Both the position numbers and the translations under genes were made by a program. Below are positions 43,294 to 51,794 of a DNA stretch of 64,000 nucleotides, one piece after another. The notes under the pieces were generated by a model. The model searched no databases and had not been told where the DNA came from. It was given only the letters and a program-made list of their open reading frames with translations. The stretch spans positions 2,128,978 to 2,192,977 of the forward strand of contig NZ_PYYB01000001.1 in assembly GCF_003044185.1 (NCBI RefSeq), read 5' to 3'. This DNA is from Paraconexibacter algicola. Its GTDB lineage: Bacteria; Actinomycetota; Thermoleophilia; Solirubrobacterales; Solirubrobacteraceae. Positions within the stretch are counted from its first letter, which is position 1. Each line of letters starts with the position of its first letter.

Positions 43294-43713
43294 ATGGCAA
43301 CGATCGCCCGCGACGTGATGACGTCCGACTGGACGTCGGTCACCACCGAGGACACCGCGCAGATCGCGGCCCGGACCCTGACGTCGGAAGGCGTCGGCGC
43401 CCTGCCGATCTGCAGCACGGACGGCAGGCTCGTCGGCGTCGTCACCGACCGCGACATCGTCACCCGTCTGGTCGCCGAGGGGCGCGACCCGGCGCAGTGC
43501 TCCCTCGGGGAGTTCGTCTCCGACGAGGTCGTGACGATCGGCGCCGACGACGGCATCGAGGAGGCGATCCGCACGATGATCGACCACGGGGTCCGCCGTC
43601 TTCCGGTCATCGACGGCACGGAGCTGGTCGGCATGGTCGCCCAGGCGGACCTCGCCCGCGAGGTCGACGCCAATAGCGCGGGCGAGCTGCTCGCCGGCCT
43701 TTCGCGCGACTGA
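43294..43713 (+). CDS. Tandem CBS-domain protein
   Basis: A 139-residue protein with two CBS motifs (VMTSDWTSVTTEDTAQIAAR, GVVTDRDIVTRL; then IDHGVRRLPVIDG). Stand-alone CBS pairs bind adenine nucleotides and act in stress or dormancy responses. Strong promoter and ribosome-binding site upstream. Confidence 0.9.
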   Translation: MATIARDVMTSDWTSVTTEDTAQIAARTLTSEGVGALPICSTDGRLVGVVTDRDIVTRLVAEGRDPAQCSLGEFVSDEVVTIGADDGIEEAIRTMIDHGVRRLPVIDGTELVGMVAQADLAREVDANSAGELLAGLSRD

Positions 43714-43730
43714 CCCCGCGCGCTCGACGT

Positions 43731-43755
43731 CCGCCGGGCCCGGCCGGTCCGGCGG
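43731..43755. terminator. Hairpin between convergent genes
   Basis: CCGCCGG (43731-43737) pairs with CCGGCGG (43749-43755) across an 11-nt loop, in the 44-bp gap between the stops of the CBS gene and the minus-strand gene at 43758. No T-tract. Confidence 0.45.
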
Positions 43756-43757
43756 CG

Positions 43758-44132
43758 TCAGACGACCCGCAGGTGCAGGCGCTGCCGGCCGTCGCGGCCG
43801 GTGCGCACCTCGGTCGCCGCGAGACCGGCGAGCACGCGACCGTCGCCGGCGTCGAGGTCGAGCAGCCGGTGCGGCACGCCTGCGTCGAACGGCCCCGCGA
43901 GCAGCTCGATGCCCCCGTCGACGATCCGCACCGCCAGCTCCAGCGACCCGCCGGGCAGGACCGCCTCGCAGTGTCGGCCCAGCGCCTCGCCGACGAGCAC
44001 GGCCTCCTCGACGCGATCGATGCCCAGCGTCGTGTGCGCGGCGAGCGCCCGCACGAACCGCGGCACGAGCGCGTCCGCGAGCGGGCCGCACGCGACCTGC
44101 AGGCGCGCGCGGGAGATGGTCGGGTCGGTCAC
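43758..44132 (-). CDS. RsbW-like degenerate protein or hypothetical
   Basis: A 124-residue protein translated from a GTG that overlaps the RsbW-type gene (GTGA). The helix RVEEAVLVGEALGRHCEAVL and following strands LELAVRIVDGGIELL recall the HATPase_c_2 fold, but the N-box Asn and G boxes are missing, so it cannot bind ATP normally. It may be an inactive partner of the upstream kinase. Assignment is tentative. Confidence 0.55.
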   Translation of the reverse strand: MTDPTISRARLQVACGPLADALVPRFVRALAAHTTLGIDRVEEAVLVGEALGRHCEAVLPGGSLELAVRIVDGGIELLAGPFDAGVPHRLLDLDAGDGRVLAGLAATEVRTGRDGRQRLHLRVV

Positions 44133-44527
44133 GCGGGCCGCCGCGGGAAGCGCATGCGGACCTCGTGCGCCCCGTCCGGGGCGACGCCGATGTGCAGGTC
44201 GTCGGTGAGCGCGCCCATCAGCGGGAGCCCGACGCCGAGGCCGGGGGAGTCGGTCCGCGGGACGATCCCGGTGCCGTGATCGCGGACCGCGATCGTCGGA
44301 TGCCCGTCGTCGACGCCGCCATGGACCTCGAGCAGGCCGGGCTCGCGGTCGCGGTAGGCGTGGATGACGACGTTCGTGCACGCCTCGATCGTCGCGATCT
44401 GGATGTCGTCCAGCTGCTCGCGCGTGACGTCCCAGCGACCCTCCAGACCTTCGAGCAGATGCCGCACGCAGGTGATCGCGTCGGCGTGTGCCGGGAGCGT
44501 CAGCTCGAAGGCGGTGCGGGACTCCAC
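44129..44527 (-). CDS. RsbW-type anti-sigma factor/serine kinase
   Basis: A 132-residue HATPase with N box IEACTNVVIHAY, G1 VRDHGTGI and G2 GLGVGLPLM. It is divergent from the sigma factor gene at 44640 (112-bp gap), the natural regulator-target arrangement. GTG at 44527. Confidence 0.85.
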   Translation of the reverse strand: MESRTAFELTLPAHADAITCVRHLLEGLEGRWDVTREQLDDIQIATIEACTNVVIHAYRDREPGLLEVHGGVDDGHPTIAVRDHGTGIVPRTDSPGLGVGLPLMGALTDDLHIGVAPDGAHEVRMRFPRRPA

Positions 44528-44577
44528 GGAATGCAGTGTGCCCGGTGTCGGCGAAACGAGGCATCCGACCCGCCGGG

Positions 44578-44600
44578 GTTTCGCCCGGACGTCCGGGTGG
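44578..44600 (+). promoter_or_regulatory. SigB/F-type promoter of the sigma factor gene
   Basis: GTTT (44578-44581), 13-bp spacer, GGGTGG (44595-44600), about 39 nt before the GTG at 44640. It suggests that the sigma factor autoregulates, as known for SigB and SigF. Confidence 0.55.
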
Positions 44601-44639
44601 AATAGCGCCAGAAGGCCACCGAACCCTTGGAGCGACGAC

Positions 44640-45428
44640 GTGCACGAGACCAGCGCAGCACCCCGCGGACACGGCCGGGCCCGTGAGCAGGACCTCCTGC
44701 GTCGCTACCACGAGCACGGGGACTTCGCTGCCCGTGACGCGGTCGTGGAGCGCACGATGCCGCTCGTCCACCACGTCGCCCGGCGCTACCAGAACCGGGG
44801 CGAGCAGTACGACGACCTCGTCCAGGCGGGCGCCGTCGGCCTCGTCAAGGCGGTCGACCGCTTCGACCCGTCGCGCGGCATCTCCTTCACCTCCTTCGCG
44901 GTGCCGAACATCGCCGGCGAGATCCGCCGGCACTTCCGCGACAAGGGCAACACGGTCCGGCTCCCGCGCGACATCCAGGAGCGCGCCGCCGCCCTGCACA
45001 AGGCCGGTCAGGAGCTCGAGGGCACGCTGCAGCGCCCTCCGACGACCGCCGAGCTCGCGGAGGCCGCCGGCATGACGATGGACCAGGTGCTCGACACGCT
45101 CGTCGCGCAGCAGCGCCAGGACGTGCAGAGCCTCGACCGCGAGATCGGGGAGGACGCCAGCGGCCACGACCGTCACGGCGAGACCGAGTCCGGCTACGCG
45201 CGCGTCGAGGACCTCGAGGCGCTCCGTGGCGGCATGCGCGCCCTGCAGGAGCGCGAGCGGCGCATCGTGCACCTGCGCTTCTACGACGGCCTCACCCAGT
45301 CGGAGATCGCCGAGCGGATCGGCATCAGCCAGATGCACGTCTCGCGCCTGCTACGCCAGGCGCTGCAGGACATGCGCCGCGCGATGGCCGAGCCCCAGGC
45401 GCCGGAGCGACTGCTGCGCGAGGCGTGA
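44640..45428 (+). CDS. SigB/SigF-family RNA polymerase sigma factor
   Basis: A 262-residue sigma factor with region 2 (PLVHHVARRYQNRGEQYDDL, GLVKAVDRFDPSRGI, SFAVPNIAGEIRRHFRD), region 3 (LHKAGQELEGTLQRPPTTAE) and region 4 HTH (LTQSEIAERIGISQMHVSRL). Three paralogues of this group are in the window (also 57321 and 58224). The GTG at 44640 follows a leader with a SigB/F-type promoter. Confidence 0.95.
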   Translation: MHETSAAPRGHGRAREQDLLRRYHEHGDFAARDAVVERTMPLVHHVARRYQNRGEQYDDLVQAGAVGLVKAVDRFDPSRGISFTSFAVPNIAGEIRRHFRDKGNTVRLPRDIQERAAALHKAGQELEGTLQRPPTTAELAEAAGMTMDQVLDTLVAQQRQDVQSLDREIGEDASGHDRHGETESGYARVEDLEALRGGMRALQERERRIVHLRFYDGLTQSEIAERIGISQMHVSRLLRQALQDMRRAMAEPQAPERLLREA

Positions 45429-45451
45429 TTGCGTCATCCGTCGGCGGGTAG
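45427..45451 (+). promoter_or_regulatory. SigB/F-type promoter of the DUF1360 gene
   Basis: GATT, 15-bp spacer, GGGTAG (45446-45451), exactly 9 nt, ATG 45461. It starts inside the stop region of the sigma factor gene. Confidence 0.55.
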
Positions 45452-45460
45452 CCGCCGCGG

Positions 45461-45937
45461 ATGGCCCAGCACGAGCCCTTCCCCGATCCCGCCTCCGCTC
45501 CGCCGCTGCGGGGCTATGCGTTCCTGACCGCCACCTTCGCCGGGCTCGCGGTCGTCGGGGGGGCGCTCGCCGGGCGCGCGGGTCCCTCCGTCGAGCTGCA
45601 GGCGCGTGACGTCGCGCTGCTGGGGGCAGCGACCTTCAAGATCAGCCGCCTCGTGACGCGCGAGCACGTCACGACGGTCATGCGTCGCCCGTTCACCCGG
45701 CACGCCGGACCCGACGGCGACCCGACGGAGGTTCCGCGCCGTGACGGGCCCGTCCGGCAGGCGCTGGGCGAGCTGCTGCTGTGCCCCTACTGCCTGGATC
45801 ACTGGGTCGCGGCCGGCTTCGTCATCGGTCTGCACCGGGCGCCGGACACGACCCGCGCGGTGGCCGCCGTCTACGCGGTCACCGCGGTCGGTGACGCCGC
45901 GCAGCTCGCGTGGCGGGCCGCGCAGGCCCGGGCGTGA
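45461..45937 (+). CDS. DUF1360 membrane protein
   Basis: A 158-residue protein with a hydrophobic segment at ~20-42, TFKISRLVTREHVTTVMRRP and the characteristic CPYCLDHWVAA motif followed by a membrane helix. DUF1360 proteins are of unknown function and frequently stress-linked. Promoter with N9 spacing. Confidence 0.85.
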   Translation: MAQHEPFPDPASAPPLRGYAFLTATFAGLAVVGGALAGRAGPSVELQARDVALLGAATFKISRLVTREHVTTVMRRPFTRHAGPDGDPTEVPRRDGPVRQALGELLLCPYCLDHWVAAGFVIGLHRAPDTTRAVAAVYAVTAVGDAAQLAWRAAQARA

Positions 45938-45943
45938 GGTCGC

Positions 45944-48007
45944 TCACCGGTCGAGCGCGAACGCGAGGACCGCGACGTCGTCCGGCAGCTGACCGCCGGC
46001 CGCCCGGTCGCGGGCATGCCGCTCGATCGCGCCGGCCACCCCGAACGGCCCGCCCGCCGCGGCGGGCGCCACGGCAGCGGCGAGCTCGGCCGCCTCGACG
46101 GCATCGTGCGGGTCCGCCTCGGAGACGCCGTCGGTGTACAGGGCCAGGACGTCACCACGCTCCAGCGAGAGCTCCACCGGCGTCAGCCGCACGGCGTCGA
46201 GGACGCCGAGCAGCTGCCCGTCCGCCGGGACCGCGTCGCCGCGACCGTCGGCGCGGACGAGCACGGGAGCGGGGTGACCCGCACAGGCGACCTCCGCGCG
46301 CGCCCGTCCGTCCTTCACCGGGTGCACGCGCACGGCGCACGCGGTGACGAAGCGGCCGTCGGTCCGCTCACGGTGCAGCACGCCGTTCAGCGCGCGAAGC
46401 GCGTCCGCCGGGGCGGGCGCCCCGGGCGCGAGTGCACGCAGCGTATGGCGGGCCTGTGCGGTGACGACGGCGGCGGCGGCGCCCTTGCCGCACACGTCCC
46501 CCACCACGAACAGCCATTCGTCGTCGGGGAGCGGCATGACGTCATAGAAGTCCCCGCCGACGCTGGCCCCGCCGCCGGCCGGCGCGTACCGGGCGCAGAG
46601 CGACATGCCGGGGACGCGGGGAAGCTCCGCGGGCAGCAGCCCACCCTGGAGGGTCGCGGCGGTGGCCGCCTGCTGCGCGTAGAGGTCGGCGGCGAGGCAG
46701 GCGGCCGCGAGCCGTTCCGCGACATCCTGCAGCAGGCGCGCGTCCTCGTCGTCCGGCGCGCCCGAGCTGGTCCACCACGCGCCCGTGACCTCCACCGTCA
46801 CGCGCGTGCCGCTTCGGGCGCGATGGACGCGACGGATCGGAACGGCGCCTCCGAGCGACGGCTCCGGCGCCCCGGTCTCGTGCTCCAGGGCACCGAGCGT
46901 CGGCGCCTGGACGGTGACCCTGACGCGGTCGGCGATCCACGGCACGAGGGCCTCCGCGGTGCCGGTCACCGCGCGGCGCGGATCGCGGACGTCCTGCAGC
47001 AGCTGCGAGACGTCCTGGACGATCTGGCGGCGGTTGACGTCCGCCTGCAGCGACCGCTGCGCGTGCTGCTGCAGCGCCACCGTGGTCTCCGCCCGGGCGA
47101 GCGCGCGCCCGCTCGCGCCGTACCGCCGCGCCGCCTGCAGCGCGAACGCGGCACGCCGTCCGAGCTCGGTGGCCGTCGCGACGTCGTCGCGGTCGAACGG
47201 TCGCGCCGGCCGCGCGCTGACGAGCGTGAGCGTCCCGAGGGTCTCGCCACGCGCGCGCACCGGGACGACCAGCGCGGACCGCGGCTCCAGCGCGTGGAGG
47301 AGCTCGCGGGCCTGGGGTGCCTCGACCGGTGCGTCCGGCAACGACGTGCGCAGGAGTGGACGCCCGCGAGCGTGCACCTCGTCGATCTCGACCGCGGAGA
47401 GCGGCGCACCGGGGAAGGACCGCACGAGCTCCCGCAGCAGCCGGGTCCGGCCCGGGATCCGATGGGCGGCGTGAACGCAGCGGAGGTTCCCGTCGGCGCC
47501 GGGAATCGCGACCACGCACCAGTCCGCGAGCCGCTCGACGGCGATTCGACCGACGGCTGCGAGCGTGGCCGCCTCGTCCAGCTCGTCGTCGAGCAGCTCG
47601 CCGATCGCGGCCAGCAGCGACAGCTGACGGACCAGGCGTCGCCGTCCGCGAGCGTCCGCGAGCGCCTCGGTCACGTCGGCGACGCCGATCAGATGGCCGA
47701 CGGTGGTCCCTGTGGCGTCGGGCAGCGGCAGGGCCGAGATCCGCAGGTCCCGGCGTCGACCGTCGGGATCGGTGCCCGCCGCCTGCAGCGGCTCCGCCTC
47801 GGGCAGCAGGTTCGTCGTACCGGGAGGGACGTCCGGCAGCACCTCGTCCAGCGGACGTCCGATGACCGAGTGCGCGGGAAGACCGGTGAGCGCGACGAGC
47901 TCGGCATTGGCACGAATGACGTTCCCGTCGAGATCGACGTGGGCCAGTCCCGTCTGCGCGAGCGCGAACGCGGCGGCGAGCAGGGTGCTCCCGGTCGGAG
48001 CGCTCAT
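45944..48007 (-). CDS. PAS-GAF-PP2C phosphatase
   Basis: A 687-residue protein: PAS ~10-115 (GLAHVDLDGNVIRANAELVAL), GAF ~140-290 (WCVVAIPGAD; ALVVPVRARGETLGTLTLVS), coiled coil, and PP2C ~465-687 (VGGDFYDVMP, VGDVCGKGAA, LYTDGVSEAD, DDVAVLAFAL). It senses an unknown internal signal and probably dephosphorylates the STAS protein at 48390. It overlaps the NTF2-like gene by 4 bp. Confidence 0.9.
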   Translation of the reverse strand: MSAPTGSTLLAAAFALAQTGLAHVDLDGNVIRANAELVALTGLPAHSVIGRPLDEVLPDVPPGTTNLLPEAEPLQAAGTDPDGRRRDLRISALPLPDATGTTVGHLIGVADVTEALADARGRRRLVRQLSLLAAIGELLDDELDEAATLAAVGRIAVERLADWCVVAIPGADGNLRCVHAAHRIPGRTRLLRELVRSFPGAPLSAVEIDEVHARGRPLLRTSLPDAPVEAPQARELLHALEPRSALVVPVRARGETLGTLTLVSARPARPFDRDDVATATELGRRAAFALQAARRYGASGRALARAETTVALQQHAQRSLQADVNRRQIVQDVSQLLQDVRDPRRAVTGTAEALVPWIADRVRVTVQAPTLGALEHETGAPEPSLGGAVPIRRVHRARSGTRVTVEVTGAWWTSSGAPDDEDARLLQDVAERLAAACLAADLYAQQAATAATLQGGLLPAELPRVPGMSLCARYAPAGGGASVGGDFYDVMPLPDDEWLFVVGDVCGKGAAAAVVTAQARHTLRALAPGAPAPADALRALNGVLHRERTDGRFVTACAVRVHPVKDGRARAEVACAGHPAPVLVRADGRGDAVPADGQLLGVLDAVRLTPVELSLERGDVLALYTDGVSEADPHDAVEAAELAAAVAPAAAGGPFGVAGAIERHARDRAAGGQLPDDVAVLAFALDR

Positions 48008-48387
48008 CGCGGACGTCCCTCGAGGGCGGCGAGCGCGTCGCGGTAGGTCGGATAGCCGGTCGCACGCCGCAGTCGCTCGCCCTCGAACTCGTAGACCCAG
48101 GTCGGCTGGAACGCCTGGTGCGCCTCGGGAGCGTGCAGGTGGACGGCCCCGCGGGCGACGATCGCCTCGCCGTGGACCTCGAGCTCGTACAGCCTGTGCG
48201 TCTGCGCGGACCCGGCCGCCGCCTGGGCGGCGAAGTAGTCGCGGATCTCCGCTCCGACGAACTGCTGTCCACCACCTCCCAGTGGCGTCCAGACGACGTC
48301 GTCGGGCGTCGCGCTGATGACCGCGTCGATGCCGTCCTCCTCGAGCAGCCGGAACAGCTCCCGGACGACGGCGGCCCGCCGGGCCAC
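48004..48387 (-). CDS. NTF2-like (SnoaL) protein
   Basis: A 127-residue alpha+beta barrel protein (VRELFRLLEEDGIDAVISA; GAEIRDYFAAQAAAG; YELEVHGEAIVARGAVHLH). The fold holds small hydrophobic ligands or acts as enzyme. It lies between the STAS and PP2C genes in one operon (2-bp gap and 4-bp overlap) and may be an extra sensory component. GTG start. Confidence 0.8.
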   Translation of the reverse strand: MARRAAVVRELFRLLEEDGIDAVISATPDDVVWTPLGGGGQQFVGAEIRDYFAAQAAAGSAQTHRLYELEVHGEAIVARGAVHLHAPEAHQAFQPTWVYEFEGERLRRATGYPTYRDALAALEGRPR

Positions 48388-48389
48388 GG

Positions 48390-48752
48390 TCAGCCGTCCG
48401 CGAGTCGCTCGGCCGCCGCGACGTCCGCGCGGACGGGAAGCTCGTCGTCGAGCCCGAGCATCGCGAGGACCCGCAGGATCCCGGGTGCCTCCGCCGCCAC
48501 GACCGTCCGGCCGCCCCGGGCCCGCGTCGCCTGAGCGACGCGCAGGAGGACGGACACGCCGGTCGAGTCGAGGAACCGTGCGCCGGTCAGGTCGACGACG
48601 ACGGACGGAGTCGACGCCGCCAACGCCTCGTCCACGGCGCCATCGGCGGCCGCGACGCAGGACAGGTCGAGATCGCGATCGAATCGGATGGTGGCGCGTC
48701 GGCGTCCGACGGTGACGTCGAACGTGTGCGCGCCCGTGTCGCGCTGGCCCAT
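48390..48752 (-). CDS. STAS anti-anti-sigma factor
   Basis: A 120-residue STAS protein with phospho-serine site LDSTGVSVLLRV. First gene of the STAS/NTF2/PP2C operon. ATG 48752 follows a TATGCT -10-like sequence at a short distance. Confidence 0.85.
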   Translation of the reverse strand: MGQRDTGAHTFDVTVGRRRATIRFDRDLDLSCVAAADGAVDEALAASTPSVVVDLTGARFLDSTGVSVLLRVAQATRARGGRTVVAAEAPGILRVLAMLGLDDELPVRADVAAAERLADG

Positions 48753-48809
48753 GCTCCCAGCATAGCCCGTGGTCGCGGTCCTGCGCACTCGAGCGGCGGC
48801 GCCCGTCGC

Positions 48810-48834
48810 GTTTGCCGATGCCGGAGGTGGACAG
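48810..48834 (+). promoter_or_regulatory. Possible SigB/F-type promoter of the SDR gene
   Basis: GTTT (48810-48813), 15-bp spacer, GGACAG (48829-48834), then 11 nt to ATG 48846. The -10 is a variant of GGGTAG. Confidence 0.4.
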
Positions 48835-48845
48835 CCGGTGCGGTC

Positions 48846-49661
48846 ATGGCCACCACCCCCACCCGTCCTCTCGCGCTCGTCACCGGCGCCTCCTCCGGCA
48901 TCGGCCGCGAGCTCGCGCTCCTGCTCGCCGCCGAGGGCTACGACCTCGTCATCACCGCCGAGGACGACGCGCTCGACGACGCCCGCGCCGAGGTCGAGGC
49001 CGCCGGGGCCGGGACCGTCGAGGCACCCCGACTGGACCTCACCCGCGACGAGGACGTCGACCTGCTCGTGCGGCATGTGCGGGAGACGGGGCGCGGCCTG
49101 GACATCGCCGCCCTCAACGCGGGCGCGGGCGCCGGAGGCGCGTTCGCCACCGGCACGGACCTCGCCGACGAGCTGCGCATCGTCGATCTGAACGTCCGCT
49201 CGACCGTCCACCTCGCCAAGCACGTCACCCGGGACATGGTCCGGCGCGACCACGGGCGGATCCTCTTCACCTCGTCGATCGCCGCGACGATGCCCGGCAG
49301 CTACCAGGCCGTCTACAACGCCTCGAAGTCGTTCGTCCAGTCCTTCGCGCTCGCCCTGCGCGACGAGCTCCGCGAAACCGCGGTCACCGTCACCGCGCTG
49401 ATGCCCGGGCCCACGGACACCGAGTTCTTCGCCCGGGCCGACATGCTCGACACGCAGGTCGGGGCGGGGGAGAAGGCGGACGCCGCCACCGTCGCCGCCG
49501 ACGGCTACGCCGCGCTCATGGACGGGGACGAGCGGGTCGTCTCCGGGGATCTCTCCACCAGGGCGCAGGCACTCGCGTCCCGTGTCCTCCCGGACCGCGT
49601 CAAGGCCGCCATGCACCGTCGGCAGGCCGAGCCCGGCTCGGCCGACCGGGACGAGCGGTGA
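48846..49661 (+). CDS. Short-chain dehydrogenase/reductase
   Basis: A 271-residue SDR: TGASSGIG near residue 14, ALNAGAGAGG, catalytic YNASK after TSSIAA. The C-terminal ~60 residues (ADMLDTQVGAGEKAD, GDLSTRAQALA) fit the DltE-like group. It overlaps the glycosyltransferase gene by 4 bp. Confidence 0.9.
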   Translation: MATTPTRPLALVTGASSGIGRELALLLAAEGYDLVITAEDDALDDARAEVEAAGAGTVEAPRLDLTRDEDVDLLVRHVRETGRGLDIAALNAGAGAGGAFATGTDLADELRIVDLNVRSTVHLAKHVTRDMVRRDHGRILFTSSIAATMPGSYQAVYNASKSFVQSFALALRDELRETAVTVTALMPGPTDTEFFARADMLDTQVGAGEKADAATVAADGYAALMDGDERVVSGDLSTRAQALASRVLPDRVKAAMHRRQAEPGSADRDER

Positions 49662-50782
49662 CGACGTCGCCGCAGCGCCCGGTGCCCCTGCGCGTCGCCT
49701 CGGTCCCGGCCACCCACGTGTACGTGCGGCACCTCGACGCCCCGGACGAGCCGCCGCTCGTGCGACGCCTGCCCGAGCGGGCGACCGGCCCCGGTCCCGT
49801 CCCGTGGTACCCGCCGCAGATGCTCCTGCCGCAATGGGTCCGCGAACACCGGGCGGCCTTCGACGTCTTCCACGTCCACTTCGGCTTCGACGGCCGCAGT
49901 CCCGCCGAGCTGGCCGAGCTCGGGCGGACGCTCGCCGAGCTCGCCGTCCCGCTCGTGCTGACCGTGCACGACCTGCGCAACCCGCACCACGACGACCGGG
50001 CGCTGCACGACGCCCAGCTCGATGCGCTCGTCCGGGCCGCGGCCGCGATCGTGACGCTGACCCCCGGGGCGGCCGCCGAGCTCCGGCGCCGCTGGGGCCG
50101 GACCGCCCTCGTGCTGCCGCACCCGCACGTGGTGCCGCTGGACCGACCCCGACGCGCCCGGCGGCCCGGCGCGGGACGCGTCGTGGGCCTCCACGCCAAG
50201 AGCGTCCGGCCGAACATGGCCGTCCTGCGCGTGGCGACCGCGGCCGCGGCGACGATCGCTCGCGTGCCCGGCGTGCGTCTGCGGATCGACCTGCACGACG
50301 AGGTCGTCGAGCCCGGCACCGCCGCGTTCCGGCCGGACGTCACCGAGGGGCTGCGCGCCTTGCGCGACACCTACGACTGCGTCGACCTCGTGGAGCACCC
50401 GTACTTCGACGACGAGGAGCTGTGGGACTATCTCGAGCGGCTCGACGTCTCGCTGCTCCCGTACGCGTGGGGCACGCACAGCGGCTGGCTCGAGGCGTGC
50501 GCGGACCTGGGCACCGCGGTCGTCGCCCCCTCGTGCGGGTACTACGCGCAGCAACGACCGTGCGCGGTCTACGGCCACGACGACGACGGCCTCGACGTCG
50601 CATCGCTCGACGATGCGCTGCGGCGGGCGATCGCCGACGGCCCGCCGAGACCGGCGGACCGCGTGGCGCGTGCCCGCCAGCGCCGAGCCCTCGCCCGCGC
50701 GCACCACGAGCTGTACCACGCCGTGCTCGGTGGCACGCTCGGGGCCGCACCGGCGCGCGTCGCGGCGGCGCCCGCCGGGTAG
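49658..50782 (+). CDS. GT4-like glycosyltransferase
   Basis: A 374-residue GT-B-type protein: first Rossmann half with FDVFHVHFGFDGRSPAEL and VLTVHDLRNPHHDD, second half with VGLHAKSVRPNMAVLR and the acidic EACADLGTAVVAPS in place of the classical E-x7-E motif. It shows activity-like features but no identified donor or acceptor. GTG start overlaps the SDR stop. Confidence 0.75.
   Translation: MTTSPQRPVPLRVASVPATHVYVRHLDAPDEPPLVRRLPERATGPGPVPWYPPQMLLPQWVREHRAAFDVFHVHFGFDGRSPAELAELGRTLAELAVPLVLTVHDLRNPHHDDRALHDAQLDALVRAAAAIVTLTPGAAAELRRRWGRTALVLPHPHVVPLDRPRRARRPGAGRVVGLHAKSVRPNMAVLRVATAAAATIARVPGVRLRIDLHDEVVEPGTAAFRPDVTEGLRALRDTYDCVDLVEHPYFDDEELWDYLERLDVSLLPYAWGTHSGWLEACADLGTAVVAPSCGYYAQQRPCAVYGHDDDGLDVASLDDALRRAIADGPPRPADRVARARQRRALARAHHELYHAVLGGTLGAAPARVAAAPAG
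50777..50782 (+). promoter_or_regulatory. SigB/F-type -10 of tspO
   Basis: GGGTAG, then exactly 9 nt, ATG 50792. A possible -35 GTCG sits 14 bp upstream. No ribosome-binding site; a leaderless transcript is expected. The hexamer overlaps the end of the glycosyltransferase gene. Confidence 0.5.
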
Positions 50783-50791
50783 ACCCGACCC

Positions 50792-51298
50792 ATGTCGACC
50801 GCTCCCGTGACCGCGCCCCTGCGTGCCCGGCCCGCCGGACCGACCGTCGTCGTCGGGTGGGCCCTTGCGCTCGTCGCCGTGTCCCTCGCCGGCGGGCTCG
50901 CCTCCGACACCGGATCGTCCTGGTACGAGGGGCTGGACCTGCCACCGTTCCAGCCGCCGGGTCCCGTCTTCGGGATCGTGTGGACGGTCCTCTACGTGCT
51001 GATCGCCGTCGCCGGGATCACCGCGACCCGCGCGACCGCGGGCACCGCGGCGTTCCGGCCCGTGCACCTGCTGTTCGCGGTGAACCTCGTGCTGAACGTC
51101 GCCTGGAGCTGGATCTTCTTCCAGGGCCACGCGCCGGTCCTCGCGGGCATCGAGGTGGTCGTGCTGCTGGCGACGACCGTCACGCTCGCCGTGCGTCTGC
51201 GCGGGCCGGCCCCGCGCTCAGCAGTGCTGCTCGTGCCCTACGCCCTCTGGGTGTCGTTCGCGACCGTCCTGACGTGGACGATCGCGCTCACGAACTGA
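50792..51298 (+). CDS. tspO: TspO/MBR-family membrane protein
   Basis: A 168-residue protein with five membrane segments and the family motifs SSWYEGLDLPPFQPP, VFGIVWTVLYVLIAVAG and NLVLNVAWSWIFF. TspO binds porphyrins and cholesterol-like ligands and is stress-regulated in several bacteria. It overlaps the convergent gene by 11 bp. Confidence 0.95.
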   Translation: MSTAPVTAPLRARPAGPTVVVGWALALVAVSLAGGLASDTGSSWYEGLDLPPFQPPGPVFGIVWTVLYVLIAVAGITATRATAGTAAFRPVHLLFAVNLVLNVAWSWIFFQGHAPVLAGIEVVVLLATTVTLAVRLRGPAPRSAVLLVPYALWVSFATVLTWTIALTN

Positions 51299-51794
51299 CG
51301 CCGCCGCCCGCGCGCCGCCGGCAGATCTCCGATGCCGCCGGGTCGGCGGCGCGGATGCGTTGCAGGTTCAGCCCGCCACGCGCGAAGGCGGCCAGCACCG
51401 CGGCCGGGACGGCGTCGTGCGGGACGGCGCGGGGGGCCCACTCGGTCGGCCGCACGTGATGGATCCCGCATCGGTCCGCGGCCGGAGCCGTGACGTAGCG
51501 CCACGAGCCCGTGATGCGCCCCACGCGAAACGCCCCGTCGCCCTCTCGCGTCCACACGAGATCTCCGAGGGGGAGCGCCGCGAACCGCGCGAGGCGCCGC
51601 GCGACGCGGGCGCCGTCGGTCGCGGTGAGCGCGAGCACCGCCTCGGGCAGGGTCGACGGCGGCGGCACGAGCCGGCCGCCGATCCCCACCAGCCCGTGCC
51701 GCAGACCGAACGCCGCCCCGACCCCGGAGGGCACCTCCGGTCGGTCGCGGCCCCGCATCGGCGCGCGGTGCACGCCAGGCGTCAGCGCACCCAT
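51288..51794 (-). CDS. Hypothetical protein, PUA/EVE-like
   Basis: A 168-residue protein with LPLGDLVWTREGDGAFRVGR, ITGSWRYVT and HHVRPTEWAPR, a beta-rich pattern seen in small uncharacterised actinobacterial proteins and reminiscent of PUA/EVE nucleic-acid-binding folds. It overlaps the oxidoreductase stop by 13 bp. The fold call is tentative. Confidence 0.5.
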   Translation of the reverse strand: MGALTPGVHRAPMRGRDRPEVPSGVGAAFGLRHGLVGIGGRLVPPPSTLPEAVLALTATDGARVARRLARFAALPLGDLVWTREGDGAFRVGRITGSWRYVTAPAADRCGIHHVRPTEWAPRAVPHDAVPAAVLAAFARGGLNLQRIRAADPAASEICRRRAGGGVSS

